NCBI RefSeq assembly: GCF_900103695.1
Contig: NZ_FNHF01000002.1
Coordinates: forward strand, 248,001-312,000
Reading direction: 5' to 3'
Source of the DNA: Sediminibacillus halophilus
Lineage (GTDB): Bacteria > Bacillota > Bacilli > Bacillales > Amphibacillaceae
Length of the DNA: 64,000 nt
Positions within the stretch are counted from its first letter, which is position 1. Each line of letters begins with the position of its first letter. Of this stretch, positions 10,152 to 18,802 are shown in pieces. The notes beneath the pieces are model-generated. The model made no database searches. It worked only from the letters and a program-made list of their open reading frames with translations, and was not told where the DNA came from. The translations under genes and the position numbers were made by a program.

Positions 10152-11156
10152 ATGCTCAAATATATATTACGAAGATTGGTCATGCTGATCCCGGTGCTTC
10201 TCGGGGTGTCGATTCTGACCTTCTCGCTGATCCATTTGATACCAGGCGATCCGGCAAGGAGCATGCTTGGGGAGAAATCGACGGAATCCCAGTTGGAACA
10301 GCTTAGGGAGGAACTGGGATTGAATGATCCTTATGTCGTCCAATATGGCCGTTTTGTAGGAAAAATCCTTCGAGGGGATTTGGGTGAATCAGTAAAGTCC
10401 CAAGAAGAAATAAGCGTCGAAATTGCTAGCAGACTTCCTGCTACGGTGGAATTGACGGTGTTTGCCATGATTTTGGCCATGGTTGTCGGGATACTGGCAG
10501 GAGTAATTGCTGCTGTCAAACAGTACTCCTGGTTCGACAATCTTAGTATGAGCGGAGCATTGTTCGGTGTGTCACTGCCGATTTTCTGGCTTGGTTTGAT
10601 GATGATTTGGCTATTTTCCGTCAAACTGAATATATTGCCTGCTTCCGGGAGAATGTCGAACGACATTGAACTTCATACCATCACCAATTTCTATTTACTG
10701 GATAGCTTGATTACCGGAAACTGGGCAGCATTTAAAGATGTATTTTCCCATTTGTTGATGCCTGGAATTGCACTTGGAACTATACCGATGGCGATCATCG
10801 CGAGGATGACAAGATCCAGCATGCTGGAAGTAATGAAACAGGATTACATACGAACGGCAAGCGCAAAGGGCCTCGCCCGTCACCTGATTGTTTTCCAGCA
10901 TGCACTGAAAAATGCGTTTCTTCCGGTACTTACCGTCATCGGGCTGCAATTCGGCCTCTTGCTCGGTGGAGCAGTACTGACCGAAACCATCTTTTCCTGG
11001 CCAGGCATCGGCCGCTATGTTTACCTTGCAGTGATGGGAAGGGACTATCCGGTTGTCCAAAGTTCCATCCTCATTATCGCGGTTATTTTTGTTCTAGTAA
11101 ATTTGATCACCGATCTATTGTACAAATACTTTGATCCGAGGATCAGCTACGATTAA
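10152..11156 (+). CDS. Peptide ABC transporter permease (OppB/DppB type)
   Basis: This 334-residue integral membrane protein has about six transmembrane segments. The N-terminus MLKYILRRLVMLIPVLLGVS and the segment LIHLIPGDPA are diagnostic of the OppB/DppB subfamily. The EAA loop that contacts the ATPase is visible as YIRTASAKGLARHLIVF. The ATG at 10152 follows aaaggaggaaaagtg; a longer frame from 10068 runs through the intercistronic hairpin and is rejected. It pairs with the next permease. Confidence 0.93.
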   Translation: MLKYILRRLVMLIPVLLGVSILTFSLIHLIPGDPARSMLGEKSTESQLEQLREELGLNDPYVVQYGRFVGKILRGDLGESVKSQEEISVEIASRLPATVELTVFAMILAMVVGILAGVIAAVKQYSWFDNLSMSGALFGVSLPIFWLGLMMIWLFSVKLNILPASGRMSNDIELHTITNFYLLDSLITGNWAAFKDVFSHLLMPGIALGTIPMAIIARMTRSSMLEVMKQDYIRTASAKGLARHLIVFQHALKNAFLPVLTVIGLQFGLLLGGAVLTETIFSWPGIGRYVYLAVMGRDYPVVQSSILIIAVIFVLVNLITDLLYKYFDPRISYD

Positions 11157-11176
11157 GAAAGGATGTGAATGTTAAG

Positions 11177-12091
11177 ATGGCAGCAATACCACAAACCTCC
11201 CCGACACCACCGGAAGTGCCGGAACAGAAAACAACGGCGACACCCAAGTCCTCCAGTCTGTGGCTCGATGCTTTTAGCAGATTGATAAGAAGCAAGACTT
11301 CCTTTATCGGCCTGCTTATCATTTTGCTTTTGCTCGTCGTGGCAGCAATGGCGCCCGTTGTGGCTACCCACGATCCAACAGATCAGCAATTGCTTGACCG
11401 CTACCTCGCTCCTTCCGGCGATCACTGGCTCGGTACAGATGAGCTGGGAAGAGATATTTATAGCCGAATCGTATATGGGACACGTATTTCCATCCAAATC
11501 GGTTTGATTGCAGTCGGGATATCAGCAGTAATAGGGATTTTGCTCGGCGGGATCGCCGGATATTTCGGCCGATGGATAGACCAGATTATCATGCGCGTGA
11601 TTGACATCCTGATGGCGTTTCCAAGCATCCTGCTGGCCATCGCGTTAGTCGCAGTGTTGGGGGCAAGCTTAACAAATGCGATGATCGCCATCGGCATTGT
11701 AGGCGTCCCGCAGTTCGCCAGGATCGTCCGTTCCACTGTTTTATCCGTGAAAGAAACGGAATATATTGAAGCAGCAAGAGCAATCGGAGCTAAAAACAAC
11801 CGGATACTGTTCCAGCATGTTTTGCCGAATTGTCTTGCGCCAATCATCGTCCAGGCCACGCTAAGCATTGGGACAGCAATTCTTGATGCCGCAGGTCTTA
11901 GCTTTCTAGGTCTGGGTGCGCAACCTCCTTCACCGGAATGGGGCGCCATGCTCAGCGATGGGAGAGCAGCATTACAGACTGCCCCCTGGGTGGTCGCCTT
12001 TCCTGGATTGGCCATCTTCCTGGTTGTCCTAGGCTTCAACTTATTCGGCGACGGTTTGCGTGACGCATTGGATCCACGACTTAAACAATAA
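11177..12091 (+). CDS. Peptide ABC transporter permease (OppC/DppC type)
   Basis: This 304-residue permease has the OppC N-terminal cytoplasmic/TM region (RLIRSKTSFIGLLIILLLLV), the periplasmic-side motif HWLGTDELGRDIYSRIVYG and the EAA loop EYIEAARAIGAKNNRIL. The ATG at 11177 is preferred because the extended ribosome binding site agaaaggatgtga ends about 10 bases before it; a GTG at 11167 overlaps that site. It is the last gene of the transporter operon and ends before a terminator hairpin. Confidence 0.92.
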   Translation: MAAIPQTSPTPPEVPEQKTTATPKSSSLWLDAFSRLIRSKTSFIGLLIILLLLVVAAMAPVVATHDPTDQQLLDRYLAPSGDHWLGTDELGRDIYSRIVYGTRISIQIGLIAVGISAVIGILLGGIAGYFGRWIDQIIMRVIDILMAFPSILLAIALVAVLGASLTNAMIAIGIVGVPQFARIVRSTVLSVKETEYIEAARAIGAKNNRILFQHVLPNCLAPIIVQATLSIGTAILDAAGLSFLGLGAQPPSPEWGAMLSDGRAALQTAPWVVAFPGLAIFLVVLGFNLFGDGLRDALDPRLKQ

Positions 12092-12162
12092 GAGTTCTAA
12101 GGGCAAGTATCATGGATGTCTAAATTTGATGTCCATCGAGTCACGAAATCGTGTAAACTAAA

Positions 12163-12196
12163 GGTAAAGCCTGGACTGGCTTTACCTTGTTTTGTT
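12163..12196 (+). terminator. Terminator behind the peptide transporter operon, inside the DUF6305 gene leader
   Basis: The stem ggtaaagcc/ggctttacc is followed by ttgttttgtt. It ends only 20 bases before the next start codon, so the downstream gene is reached either by read-through or from a promoter inside 12092-12160 that I cannot identify. It may act as an attenuator. Confidence 0.75.
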
Positions 12197-12215
12197 GGAT
12201 ACTGGAGGTTCAGTC

Positions 12216-12809
12216 ATGAAAAAATCAAGCGCTGTCATCGGTTGTTTAGTCATTGGTTTCCTGCTGGCTGCCTCTCCTTTCGGCGGTCAGGATACAACGA
12301 ATTCTTTCAATTCTTATCCGAATTTACCAGCACCGATTGGTGAAGAAAGTATTTTGTTCACCTCCGCAGGGCAGGCGCCCGAGAATCTGCTGTTGGCCAA
12401 AATCGCAGAAGACTTACATCTCGAGGGGGACTACCGGCCACGTGCTTTGGCATCGGACCTTTACGATTATCGGACGCTCGTCATCATCGTCGGTAGTAGT
12501 CCCTATGGGCTGCAATACCGAAACAGGACATTTACAGAAGAAATGGACAGGACCAAGCAATTGCTTAATGAAGCGGAATTAAGGGGATTACCGGTCATCA
12601 TCCTGCATGTGGCCGGTGCCAAACGAGAGGATAAACAAACTGTTGAGTTGTTAAAAGCTACTGCTCCGTATGCTGATTATTTTCTAGGTTTGAAATCTAT
12701 CGGCAGCTCCACAGAAATTATCGAATTAATGGATGCCGCCAATGTTCCTGTAACACTTGTCAAAGATTTGGAAGACCTTCATACACCACTGAATTCGGCA
12801 TTCCGTTAG
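12216..12809 (+). CDS. DUF6305-like exported protein
   Basis: This 197-residue protein has an N-terminal hydrophobic segment (about residues 6-22, SAVIGCLVIGFLLAAS) that is a signal peptide or anchor. The outer part resembles the family I know as DUF6305: LLLAKIAEDLHLEGDYRPRA, YRTLVIIVGSSPYGL, RTKQLLNEAELRGLPVI and HVAGAKR. The pattern suggests a small Rossmann-like alpha/beta domain. The function is unknown. The ATG at 12216 follows tggagg; an earlier ATG at 12192 overlaps the terminator. It is followed 20 bases later by a sensor kinase and response regulator, so it may be an extracytoplasmic sensor accessory or a target of that system (inference). Confidence 0.75.
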   Translation: MKKSSAVIGCLVIGFLLAASPFGGQDTTNSFNSYPNLPAPIGEESILFTSAGQAPENLLLAKIAEDLHLEGDYRPRALASDLYDYRTLVIIVGSSPYGLQYRNRTFTEEMDRTKQLLNEAELRGLPVIILHVAGAKREDKQTVELLKATAPYADYFLGLKSIGSSTEIIELMDAANVPVTLVKDLEDLHTPLNSAFR

Positions 12810-12829
12810 CGGAGAAGGAAGGGGGAAAC

Positions 12830-14215
12830 ATGGCAGAATACAAGAATAATACCATTCCTGGGCTGATTGGAATTTTTTTATTAACCTATGGATTATTTTT
12901 CCCTAGTCTGTCTGCAGAATGGGTTTCTTTCATCATAGACAGACTGCAGGAAAGCATGGACATCATGGATAGCGGGCAACTGCTGATCGCCTCGTTCGCC
13001 TACATATCCAGAAACGGCTTCCTTTATTTTTTGATCTATTTCAGCACCTTGCTAATTGTCAGTGCCTTAGCCAAGACAGACAGTACTGCTTTTTCTTTCC
13101 TTTATATTGGTGCCACCATAACTGTTGTCTTTTTGACCAATCAGTTTTATGGAGAATCATCCTCCTACGCACCGCATTTTTTATCATTGGGTCTGCTCTT
13201 GACTTTAAACACCTATATTACCAAACAAAGATATTATTATTTAACGTTTGCAGTCATTTTATTTTTTTTAATCACCGCTATGCAATGCTTAAATCTGATT
13301 CCCCTGCTATCTCAATGGAGCTTTGGAGCAGATGATTTGGCGGTCAGTTTGAAAACTGCCGACAGTTTTATCACCGAGGATCAATTATTTACAGCGCTTT
13401 ACTTTGTCCTGTTCGCAATCTTTTTTCTTATTGCCGTTATCTTCACGCTGCTGGTCCATTTATTCAACATGCAAATAACCACACTGAAAAGGTTCCAAGT
13501 ACAAGAAAAGGAACTCAAGGAAACCCGTTACGCGTTAACAGAATCAAAGGTGTACGAGGAAATCCATTCACTTGTCCATGACTTAAAAACTCCACTGGTT
13601 TCTGTAAGGGGATTGATCTCCCTAATCGAAATGAAATATGAAAAATCGAAAGATAAAAAACTAAAGGATTATTTAACACGCGTCGATCATTCGATTGAAA
13701 AGATGAATGAAATGATTTCGGAAATTCTTTATGAGAACACAAAAAAAGAGATCCATGTAGATGAATTTCTTCGATATGTAATCAGTCATTTAACGCTGGA
13801 TGATCAAAAAATCCGTCTCGAAATGGAAGTGCAGGAAGACCTGCCCTGTATCCATGTCAATAAAATTCGTTTTGCAAGAGCGATTGCCAATCTTCTGGAA
13901 AATGCAATCATTTCTTTTGAAGGAAAAGCAGGATTTATCCAGATCAATGTCAAACAAGTGAATGATACGATCCGTTTTCAAATCAAAGACAATGGCCCAG
14001 GGATCAAGGAGGAGCTTATGCAGGAAATATGGAAGGAAGGCTTTAGCACGAAAGATTCTTCAGGAATCGGCTTATCCTTTGTGAAGCGGGTGGTCGAAAA
14101 TCATCACGGCACTATTTTCGTTACAAGTACCCCCGGTAGTCATACACAAATGGACATTTACCTGCCGGTTTCTTCCGAGCAAGGAGGGGCCCACTATGAT
14201 ATTGATTATCGATGA
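12830..14215 (+). CDS. Membrane sensor histidine kinase
   Basis: This 461-residue kinase begins with about seven hydrophobic segments over the first 215 residues, with little outside the membrane. Then come a short linker, a HisKA-like dimerisation domain with the phosphorylated His at about 250 (SLVHDLKTPLVSVRGL) and a HATPase domain with N box (RAIANLLENAI), G1 (DNGPGI), a G2-like FSTKDSSGIGLSFVKRVV and a final strand. The HDLKTP H box is the common HisKA form. The ribosome binding site is gaaggaagggggaaac. It overlaps the response regulator by 20 bases, so translation is coupled. The multi-pass sensor resembles kinases that watch the membrane or a partner protein; the signal is unknown. 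Confidence 0.9.
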   Translation: MAEYKNNTIPGLIGIFLLTYGLFFPSLSAEWVSFIIDRLQESMDIMDSGQLLIASFAYISRNGFLYFLIYFSTLLIVSALAKTDSTAFSFLYIGATITVVFLTNQFYGESSSYAPHFLSLGLLLTLNTYITKQRYYYLTFAVILFFLITAMQCLNLIPLLSQWSFGADDLAVSLKTADSFITEDQLFTALYFVLFAIFFLIAVIFTLLVHLFNMQITTLKRFQVQEKELKETRYALTESKVYEEIHSLVHDLKTPLVSVRGLISLIEMKYEKSKDKKLKDYLTRVDHSIEKMNEMISEILYENTKKEIHVDEFLRYVISHLTLDDQKIRLEMEVQEDLPCIHVNKIRFARAIANLLENAIISFEGKAGFIQINVKQVNDTIRFQIKDNGPGIKEELMQEIWKEGFSTKDSSGIGLSFVKRVVENHHGTIFVTSTPGSHTQMDIYLPVSSEQGGAHYDIDYR

Positions 14216-14798
14216 TAACGAAGATATTCGTTTTACTATCAAAGAAATTTGTTCTTTTGTCGAATGGGAGGCTTGTGAGGCTTCTACCGGAAAATCCGGC
14301 GTGGAGCTTTTTCAAAAAGTGGAACCCTCCCTTGTGCTGATCGATTACCATATGCCGGATTGGGACGGCTTGAAAACGACAAAAGCTATCCGTGAATTGG
14401 ATGATTCCGTTCCGATTATTATTTTAACGGTTGATGAGCGCCATGAAATTGCCGATCAATTTCTCCAGGCAGGCGCCACCGATTTTGCTTTGAAGCCGAT
14501 AAAAGCCCCTGACTTACTATCGCGCATCCGCCTTAACATGAAGGTCGGCAAGTTGACGGCTGGGCAAAAAGATGTTTTTGTAGAAAAAGGCATCAAGGCG
14601 GAAACATTGAGGACTATCAAGCATTTTCTTTACCAGCAGGAACGGCCATTGACGATTTCAGAAATACAAGCCGGTTTGCCCGTTGCCTATCAAACGGTCC
14701 ACCGTTATTTGAATTATCTGGCCGAGCGTGGGGATATTACGGTCCTATCCCAATATGGCAGCAAGGGAAGGCCAAAAAACAAGTATAAAATAACGTAA
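14196..14798 (+). CDS. Response regulator with C-terminal winged-helix domain
   Basis: The receiver domain (about 1-115) has Asp6/Asp7, the phosphoacceptor Asp50 in LVLIDYHMPDWDG, Thr at about 83 and Lys at about 100 (ALKPIKAPDLL). After a short linker a DNA-binding segment of about 70 residues follows (KAETLRTIKHFLY, LTISEIQAGLPVAYQTVHRY, LNYLAERGDI) and ends with a basic tail (GSKGRPKNKYKIT). This helix-turn-helix is like the CitB/DctR branch rather than OmpR or NarL. The start lies inside the kinase gene, with gcaaggagg as ribosome binding site. Its likely targets are the adjacent DUF6305 gene or transporter operon (inference). Confidence 0.88.
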   Translation: MILIIDDNEDIRFTIKEICSFVEWEACEASTGKSGVELFQKVEPSLVLIDYHMPDWDGLKTTKAIRELDDSVPIIILTVDERHEIADQFLQAGATDFALKPIKAPDLLSRIRLNMKVGKLTAGQKDVFVEKGIKAETLRTIKHFLYQQERPLTISEIQAGLPVAYQTVHRYLNYLAERGDITVLSQYGSKGRPKNKYKIT

Positions 14799-14910
14799 AC
14801 AGCCGACTTGTTAAGTTTATTTATCAAAAATCAGGGAACGATGGTTATAGACCAAAATTCTTACTGTGATTGCCGATGCATTCGGTTTTTTCAACCGGCA
14901 AAAAAGGTCG

Positions 14911-14940
14911 AACACTTCTTACATATGTAAAGTGTTTTTT
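14911..14940 (+). terminator. Terminator after the two-component genes
   Basis: The stem aacactt/aagtgtt with a tacatatgta-containing loop is followed by TTTTTT. A weaker hairpin (ccga...tcgg followed by six T) lies just upstream at about 14873-14892. Confidence 0.8.
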
Positions 14941-14941
14941 G

Positions 14942-14972
14942 TTTGACCTTTATTGACCTATTAGAGTAAGAT
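14942..14972 (+). promoter_or_regulatory. CtsR operator and promoter of clpP
   Basis: TTTGACC-TTT-ATTGACC (14942-14958) is the inverted reading of the CtsR heptad repeat (RGTCAAA-N3-RGTCAAA). It overlaps a -35 TTGACC (14943-14948), with TAAGAT (14967-14972) as -10 after 18 bases. CtsR represses clp genes until heat or protein stress, and the operator overlying the promoter fits that role. Confidence 0.85.
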
Positions 14973-15026
14973 GAAATTAGTCATTCATCATAAGGATGAA
15001 AGAACTAAAAAAGGAGGAACTATCCA

Positions 15027-15614
15027 ATGAATTTAATACCTACAGTAATTGAACAAACAAACCGTGGAGAACGTGCATATGATATTTATTCCCGTCTGTT
15101 AAAAGACCGCATTATCATGCTTGGAAGCGGAATCGATGACAATGTGTCCAATACCATCGTCGCACAGCTGCTTTTCCTTGCTGCTGAAGATCCGGATAAA
15201 GACATCTCGCTTTACATCAATTCGCCAGGTGGTTCAATCACGGCCGGCATGGCAATTTATGATACCATGCAGTTCATCAAACCAAATGTTTCTACCATCT
15301 GTATCGGAATGGCGGCTTCTATGGGTGCCTTCCTTCTGGCTGCCGGTGAGCCTGGCAAGCGTTATGCCCTTCCTAACAGTGAGGTCATGATCCATCAGCC
15401 GCTTGGTGGTACACAAGGCCAGGCAGCGGATATCGAAATCCATGCCAGAAGAATTATTGAAATGCGTAGTAAGCTGAACCACATTCTTTCTGAGCGTACT
15501 GGTCAACCATTGGAAGTGATCGAGCGTGATACCGACCGTGATAACTTCATGGAAGCTTCCAAGGCGGTCGAGTACGGTCTGATTGACAAAGTAATGGAAA
15601 AAAAGCCTGACTAA
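15027..15614 (+). CDS. clpP: ATP-dependent Clp protease proteolytic subunit
   Basis: This 195-residue ClpP has the catalytic triad at the usual places: Ser98 ([10 protein letters not shown]), His123 (VMIHQPLGG) and Asp172 (DTDRDNFM). The N-terminal [20 protein letters not shown] and the length match Bacillus ClpP closely. It forms the tetradecameric chamber that degrades proteins fed by ClpX or ClpC. The ribosome binding site is aaaaggaggaac. It is monocistronic under a CtsR box, with a terminator-bearing repeat directly behind it. Confidence 0.98.
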   Translation: MNLIPTVIEQTNRGERAYDIYSRLLKDRIIMLGSGIDDNVSNTIVAQLLFLAAEDPDKDISLYINSPGGSITAGMAIYDTMQFIKPNVSTICIGMAASMGAFLLAAGEPGKRYALPNSEVMIHQPLGGTQGQAADIEIHARRIIEMRSKLNHILSERTGQPLEVIERDTDRDNFMEASKAVEYGLIDKVMEKKPD

Positions 15615-15627
15615 TAAAACGGTGAAA

Positions 15628-15735
15628 CAAAGAGACCGGGACAAAACATAGTGCCCAAAACAAGAACCGGACGATAATCCGAAATCCTAAGGATTCGAAA
15701 TCGTCCGGTTTTTTCTTTTTAATCGGCTGTCTTTG
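15628..15735 (+). repeat. Dispersed terminator-bearing repeat, copy A
   Basis: The block starts caaagagaccgggacaaaac and contains atagtgcccaaaa, then a long hairpin (aaccggacgat...atcgtccggtt followed by six T), and ends ggctgtctttg, which partly pairs with the start. Two relatives lie at 37127-37220 and 54793-54873 with the same agagac-c/t-gggaca...gtgcccaa lead and a T-tailed hairpin. All three sit just behind a gene end. Here it serves as the clpP terminator. Confidence 0.75.
15665..15716 (+). terminator. Terminator of clpP inside repeat copy A
   Basis: The stem accggacga/tcgtccggt, with inner pairing atcc...ggat, is followed by tttttt. Confidence 0.88.
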
Positions 15736-16019
15736 TAAAAATGCAAACTGATAGTAACTGTAACGGGAAATTCCATTGCCTATTCAAAAAGAGTGTTAAC
15801 AAACGGTTCGGCACCATACTCCGCTTTCCGCAGTGCCGCACTCCAACTCAATTAATCTAGAAGGTTAGGATGACTCACCGAAGCTATGTCGTAGCGAGGA
15901 GAAGCACTTACCACCCAATAAGTTGAGTAGACGTCTACTCATTCACAGTGCTTCCCCTGTGTAAACAACAACATCTTGCAAAACAGAGGTGAACGGCCGA
16001 TAGCTTGAAAAGATTTTCC
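15736..16019. other. Intergenic region with degenerate repeat, no gene
   Basis: No coding frame is supported. Around 15808-15850 a segment reading ctccgctttccgcagtgccgcactcc resembles the GC-rich ctttccgcggg repeat scattered in bacilli, here decayed. A short palindrome gtagacgtctac lies near 15930. Confidence 0.5.
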
Positions 16020-16059
16020 GGAAAATCAGCAGGCTGTCTCAGTTTCAAGACAGCCTGCT
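16020..16059 (-). terminator. Terminator after the RDD protein gene
   Basis: The 12-bp perfect stem agcaggctgtct/agacagcctgct is followed on the minus strand by gatttt. It closes the sppA-yteJ operon. Confidence 0.8.
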
Positions 16060-16064
16060 AAATG

Positions 16065-16544
16065 TTATTCCGTATGAATGACACGGGTGCTTGCAAATAG
16101 GTCGTGTACTCCTTGCTTTTGGTTTGTGAAGGCGACGACTGCATAGAGTACAGGGGTGAAAAACATTACTCTATGGATAAATCTTCCGACCACCTCACGA
16201 AACAACAGATCACCCCAGGTCAACGAACGGTCATCTTCCCGTATCACCCGAAGGCCAAACAGCATCTTTCCGAGCGTCTGTCCAAAGAACTTGGTCATCA
16301 AAAGAAAATACACATAAAAAACAATCGAGCCCAATATCCCGGTCACTGTCCAGAAGCCAACATCGAGTTGCTGGCCCCCATTGATAAAGTGAAAAGGACT
16401 AAGCAGGATGCCGTTGACACTAAATACTACGAGCAAGTCCGTTATGTATGCCCAAAATCTCATCCAAAATCCTGCATACCGTCTTTTCAACATGGCTTGT
16501 GTTGAGTGTTCAACCGGTTGTATGTTTTGATCTTGATAGCTCAT
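16065..16544 (-). CDS. yteJ: RDD family membrane protein (YteJ type)
   Basis: This 159-residue protein has an RDD domain: YAGFWMRFWAYITDLLVVF opens with the Arg-Asp pattern, followed by hydrophobic segments at about 33-52, 68-90 and 120-140, and the family motif FGQTLGKMLFGLRVI. Its position 12 bases after sppA matches the B. subtilis sppA-yteJ pair. YteJ is reported to modulate SppA activity and lantibiotic resistance, and the same partnership is likely here. The ribosome binding site is gggggtgctgtag. Confidence 0.85.
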   Translation of the reverse strand: MSYQDQNIQPVEHSTQAMLKRRYAGFWMRFWAYITDLLVVFSVNGILLSPFHFINGGQQLDVGFWTVTGILGSIVFYVYFLLMTKFFGQTLGKMLFGLRVIREDDRSLTWGDLLFREVVGRFIHRVMFFTPVLYAVVAFTNQKQGVHDLFASTRVIHTE

Positions 16545-16556
16545 CTACAGCACCCC

Positions 16557-17555
16557 CTATCTTGAATACAGATACATGGCCCGAGGAGCGTCTGACTCCC
16601 TGATTAATTCCCGAAGGCCAGCCAATTTCATATCCGAACCGAAGAAACTTTTTGCAGTCATTCCAAGCAGCTGGTCAAAATGAAAACCGGTCTCATACTG
16701 AACTACTTGTGCTTCTCCCAATTCATTATCCTCTTCCATCATCGCTATCGTATCATCTAGCGTGCCAAGCCCATCAATCAACTGGTTATCCAAGGCTTGC
16801 TTGCCAGTATACACTCTGCCATCTCCCAGCTCACGAACCGTAGCCTCTTCTATTCCTCGGCCATCGACAATGACTTGAACAAATTCATCATACAGTTCGT
16901 CGACCATCGTCTGGAGAATGGCTTCTTCATCTTCCGTCATCGGTCGGGAACCGGACATAATGTCCTTATATTTTCCACTTTTTATCGTATTAAAGTCTAT
17001 TCCGTATTCTTCCGCCAGTTCAGCATAATTGATGCTTTCCATAATCACACCAATCGATCCTGTCAAAGTCGCCGCATTGGCGATAATTTTATCGGCGGGG
17101 GCTGATACGTAATAGCCGCCTGAAGCAGCCGTGTTACCCATTGATACATATACTGGCTTATCAGTATTTTCCTGGATTTCTACAATCTTATCGTGGATTT
17201 CGGCACTTTCGACGACCCCACCGCCAGGAGTGTTCACGCGGAGAATTATGCCATCAATGCTTTTGTCCTCTCCTGCCTTTTCAAGCATCCGCAAAAAGTT
17301 TTGGTGGTTGTACCCTGAATTATTCAGTAACGAGCCAGAACCGGTATCCTGAATCACTCCTTCTAGCGGTAGTACGGCGATCTTATTGCCGCTATTCCCA
17401 CTTTCCACCACCGTTTCATTAAATAATTCATCCTGCTGACCGAAGACATTCTCAAAGTTCGTTGATGCCAGACTAGTTGCGAACTGAACGCCAATCGAAA
17501 TTAAAAACAAACCTGCCGCTATAAGCAGTGCCAGCCAACGTTTTCCATTCATCAT
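16557..17555 (-). CDS. sppA: Signal peptide peptidase SppA
   Basis: This 332-residue S49 peptidase is anchored by one N-terminal membrane segment (LALLIAAGLFLISIGVQFA). The Ser nucleophile lies in NTAASGGYYVSAPAD (about 156) and the general-base Lys in IKSGKYKDIMSGSR (about 207), as in the single-domain Gram-positive SppA that digests remnant signal peptides. Two ATG codons follow gaggaggattta, and either could start; the first is listed. It probably shares a transcript with the RDD protein. Confidence 0.94.
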   Translation of the reverse strand: MMNGKRWLALLIAAGLFLISIGVQFATSLASTNFENVFGQQDELFNETVVESGNSGNKIAVLPLEGVIQDTGSGSLLNNSGYNHQNFLRMLEKAGEDKSIDGIILRVNTPGGGVVESAEIHDKIVEIQENTDKPVYVSMGNTAASGGYYVSAPADKIIANAATLTGSIGVIMESINYAELAEEYGIDFNTIKSGKYKDIMSGSRPMTEDEEAILQTMVDELYDEFVQVIVDGRGIEEATVRELGDGRVYTGKQALDNQLIDGLGTLDDTIAMMEEDNELGEAQVVQYETGFHFDQLLGMTAKSFFGSDMKLAGLRELIRESDAPRAMYLYSR

Positions 17556-17656
17556 TAAATCCTCCTCTGTCGGCTTCTTTCTGTTTTCCCCTTAAAATAG
17601 TATCGTAAATGCTGCCAACAATCTAGTGCAGCCGATTATTCTTTTACAGAAACAGA

Positions 17657-18226
17657 TTAACGGTTATTGGTGTGACAAGGACAGGTAGTAAGATGATCGT
17701 CATACACTCCGATAGCCTGCAAAAAGGAATAAATAATAACAGGACCGACGAAAGTAAAGCCACGTTTTTTCATGTCTTTGCTAATGACAACCGACATCTC
17801 ATTCTGGGCAGGAACTTGTCCGGCTTCTTTCCAATGGTTCACTATTTGCTTTTGCTCACTAAACTGCCAAATATAAGTGGAAAAACTCCCATATTCCTTT
17901 GCCACCAGCTGTGCTGCCACAGCGTTTTTTCGGACTGCATTTATTTTCAGCCGATGCCGGACCACCTCTCCCGTTGATAGAATTTTTTCCAACTCATCCT
18001 CTGGCATAGCTGCACACTTATCGATATCAAAGTGATGAAAAGCCTGACGGTAACCTTCCCGTTTGTTCAGGATTGTGCTCCAGGACAAACCGGCTTGTGC
18101 GCCTTCTAGATTGAGCATTTCAAATAAGTACGTATTATCCTTACTTGGAATTCCCCATTCCTGATCATGATACTGTTTCATCAATACGCTTGATTCAGCC
18201 CAGGGACATATCTTTTGTCCACTCAT
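17657..18226 (-). CDS. tag: DNA-3-methyladenine glycosylase I
   Basis: This 189-residue Tag-type base-excision enzyme removes 3-methyladenine. It begins MSGQKICPWAESSVLMKQYHDQEWG with the family CPW and YHDxEWG signatures, then has LFEMLNLEGAQAGLSW containing the catalytic Glu, and ends with the zinc-binding HLTTCPCH. The ATG at 18226 lies seven bases after aaaaaaggtggg; a GTG twelve bases earlier overlaps that site. It is a stand-alone gene. Confidence 0.93.
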   Translation of the reverse strand: MSGQKICPWAESSVLMKQYHDQEWGIPSKDNTYLFEMLNLEGAQAGLSWSTILNKREGYRQAFHHFDIDKCAAMPEDELEKILSTGEVVRHRLKINAVRKNAVAAQLVAKEYGSFSTYIWQFSEQKQIVNHWKEAGQVPAQNEMSVVISKDMKKRGFTFVGPVIIYSFLQAIGVYDDHLTTCPCHTNNR

Positions 18227-18388
18227 CCGTTTTCCCACCTTTTTTAGATCTTGTTTGCATACATATGTGGACGAAAAACCTAGTCCATTACTGTAATACG
18301 TCCGGTAGCTTTGTTTCGTTCCATATTTTGCTCAATCGATTTAAATTATTCCATTACAAAAAGGAGAAAGCTGTCCATGATAACAGGA

Positions 18389-18425
18389 CAAAAAAATAAC
18401 CAAGCCTCTCTAAAAAAGGCCTGGT
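18389..18425 (-). terminator. Terminator after crh
   Basis: The stem accaggcct/aggcttggt (one G-U pair) is followed on the minus strand by attttttt. It closes the yvcI-rapZ-yvcK-whiA-crh block. Confidence 0.85.
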
Positions 18426-18430
18426 ATTGT

Positions 18431-18703
18431 TTATACGGTTGGTTCTGCTTGGCCGGGATTGATGAAAGCCGAGAGTTGATCAATTGCTGTGGTTTCGTCG
18501 CTACCCTCGGCGATAAGGGTAATCTCCTCTCCCGTTGCTATCGCCAGACTCATGAGCCCCATGATGCTTTTGGCGTTGACACGCTTGCCATCTTTCTCGA
18601 TAAACAATGCTGCAGAAAACCCGCTTGCCTTTTGAACAAATTGCGCTGCCGGCCGTGCTTGTAAACCGGCCTCCAACTCCACCACCATCTCTTTTTGCTT
18701 CAT
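18431..18703 (-). CDS. crh: Catabolite repression HPr-like protein Crh
   Basis: This 90-residue HPr-fold protein has glutamine at position 15 (EAGLQARPAA) where HPr has the phosphorylated histidine, so it cannot pass phosphate in the PTS. It keeps the regulatory Ser46 (NAKSIMGLMSL). This is the defining feature of Crh, which HprK (encoded at 40199-41140) phosphorylates so that it can act as a CcpA corepressor. It is the last gene of the whiA block. Unlike a plain operon member, it has its own leader with promoter, terminator and cre. The ribosome binding site is aaggaggga. Confidence 0.95.
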   Translation of the reverse strand: MKQKEMVVELEAGLQARPAAQFVQKASGFSAALFIEKDGKRVNAKSIMGLMSLAIATGEEITLIAEGSDETTAIDQLSAFINPGQAEPTV

Positions 18704-18720
18704 TCCGTTCCCTCCTTCAA

Positions 18721-18734
18721 AGAAAACGCTTTCA
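18721..18734 (-). promoter_or_regulatory. cre (CcpA) site in the crh leader
   Basis: On the minus strand TGAAAGCGTTTTCT matches the cre consensus TGWAANCGNTNWCA except at the last base. It lies 18 bases before the crh start and downstream of the leader terminator, so CcpA bound here would act as a roadblock. Confidence 0.65.
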
Positions 18735-18742
18735 TAGCTATT

Positions 18743-18771
18743 TAAAAAAATACTCTCTTATATAAAGAGAG
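18743..18771 (-). terminator. Terminator in the crh leader
   Basis: The stem ctctctt/aagagag with a short AT loop is followed by tattttttt on the minus strand. Another hairpin (gttgca/tgcaac, 18774-18793) lies just before it. It separates whiA from crh and may be an attenuator. Confidence 0.75.
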
Positions 18772-18802
18772 CTGTTGCAAGCTTTGCTGCAACCTTTTAA
18801 CT

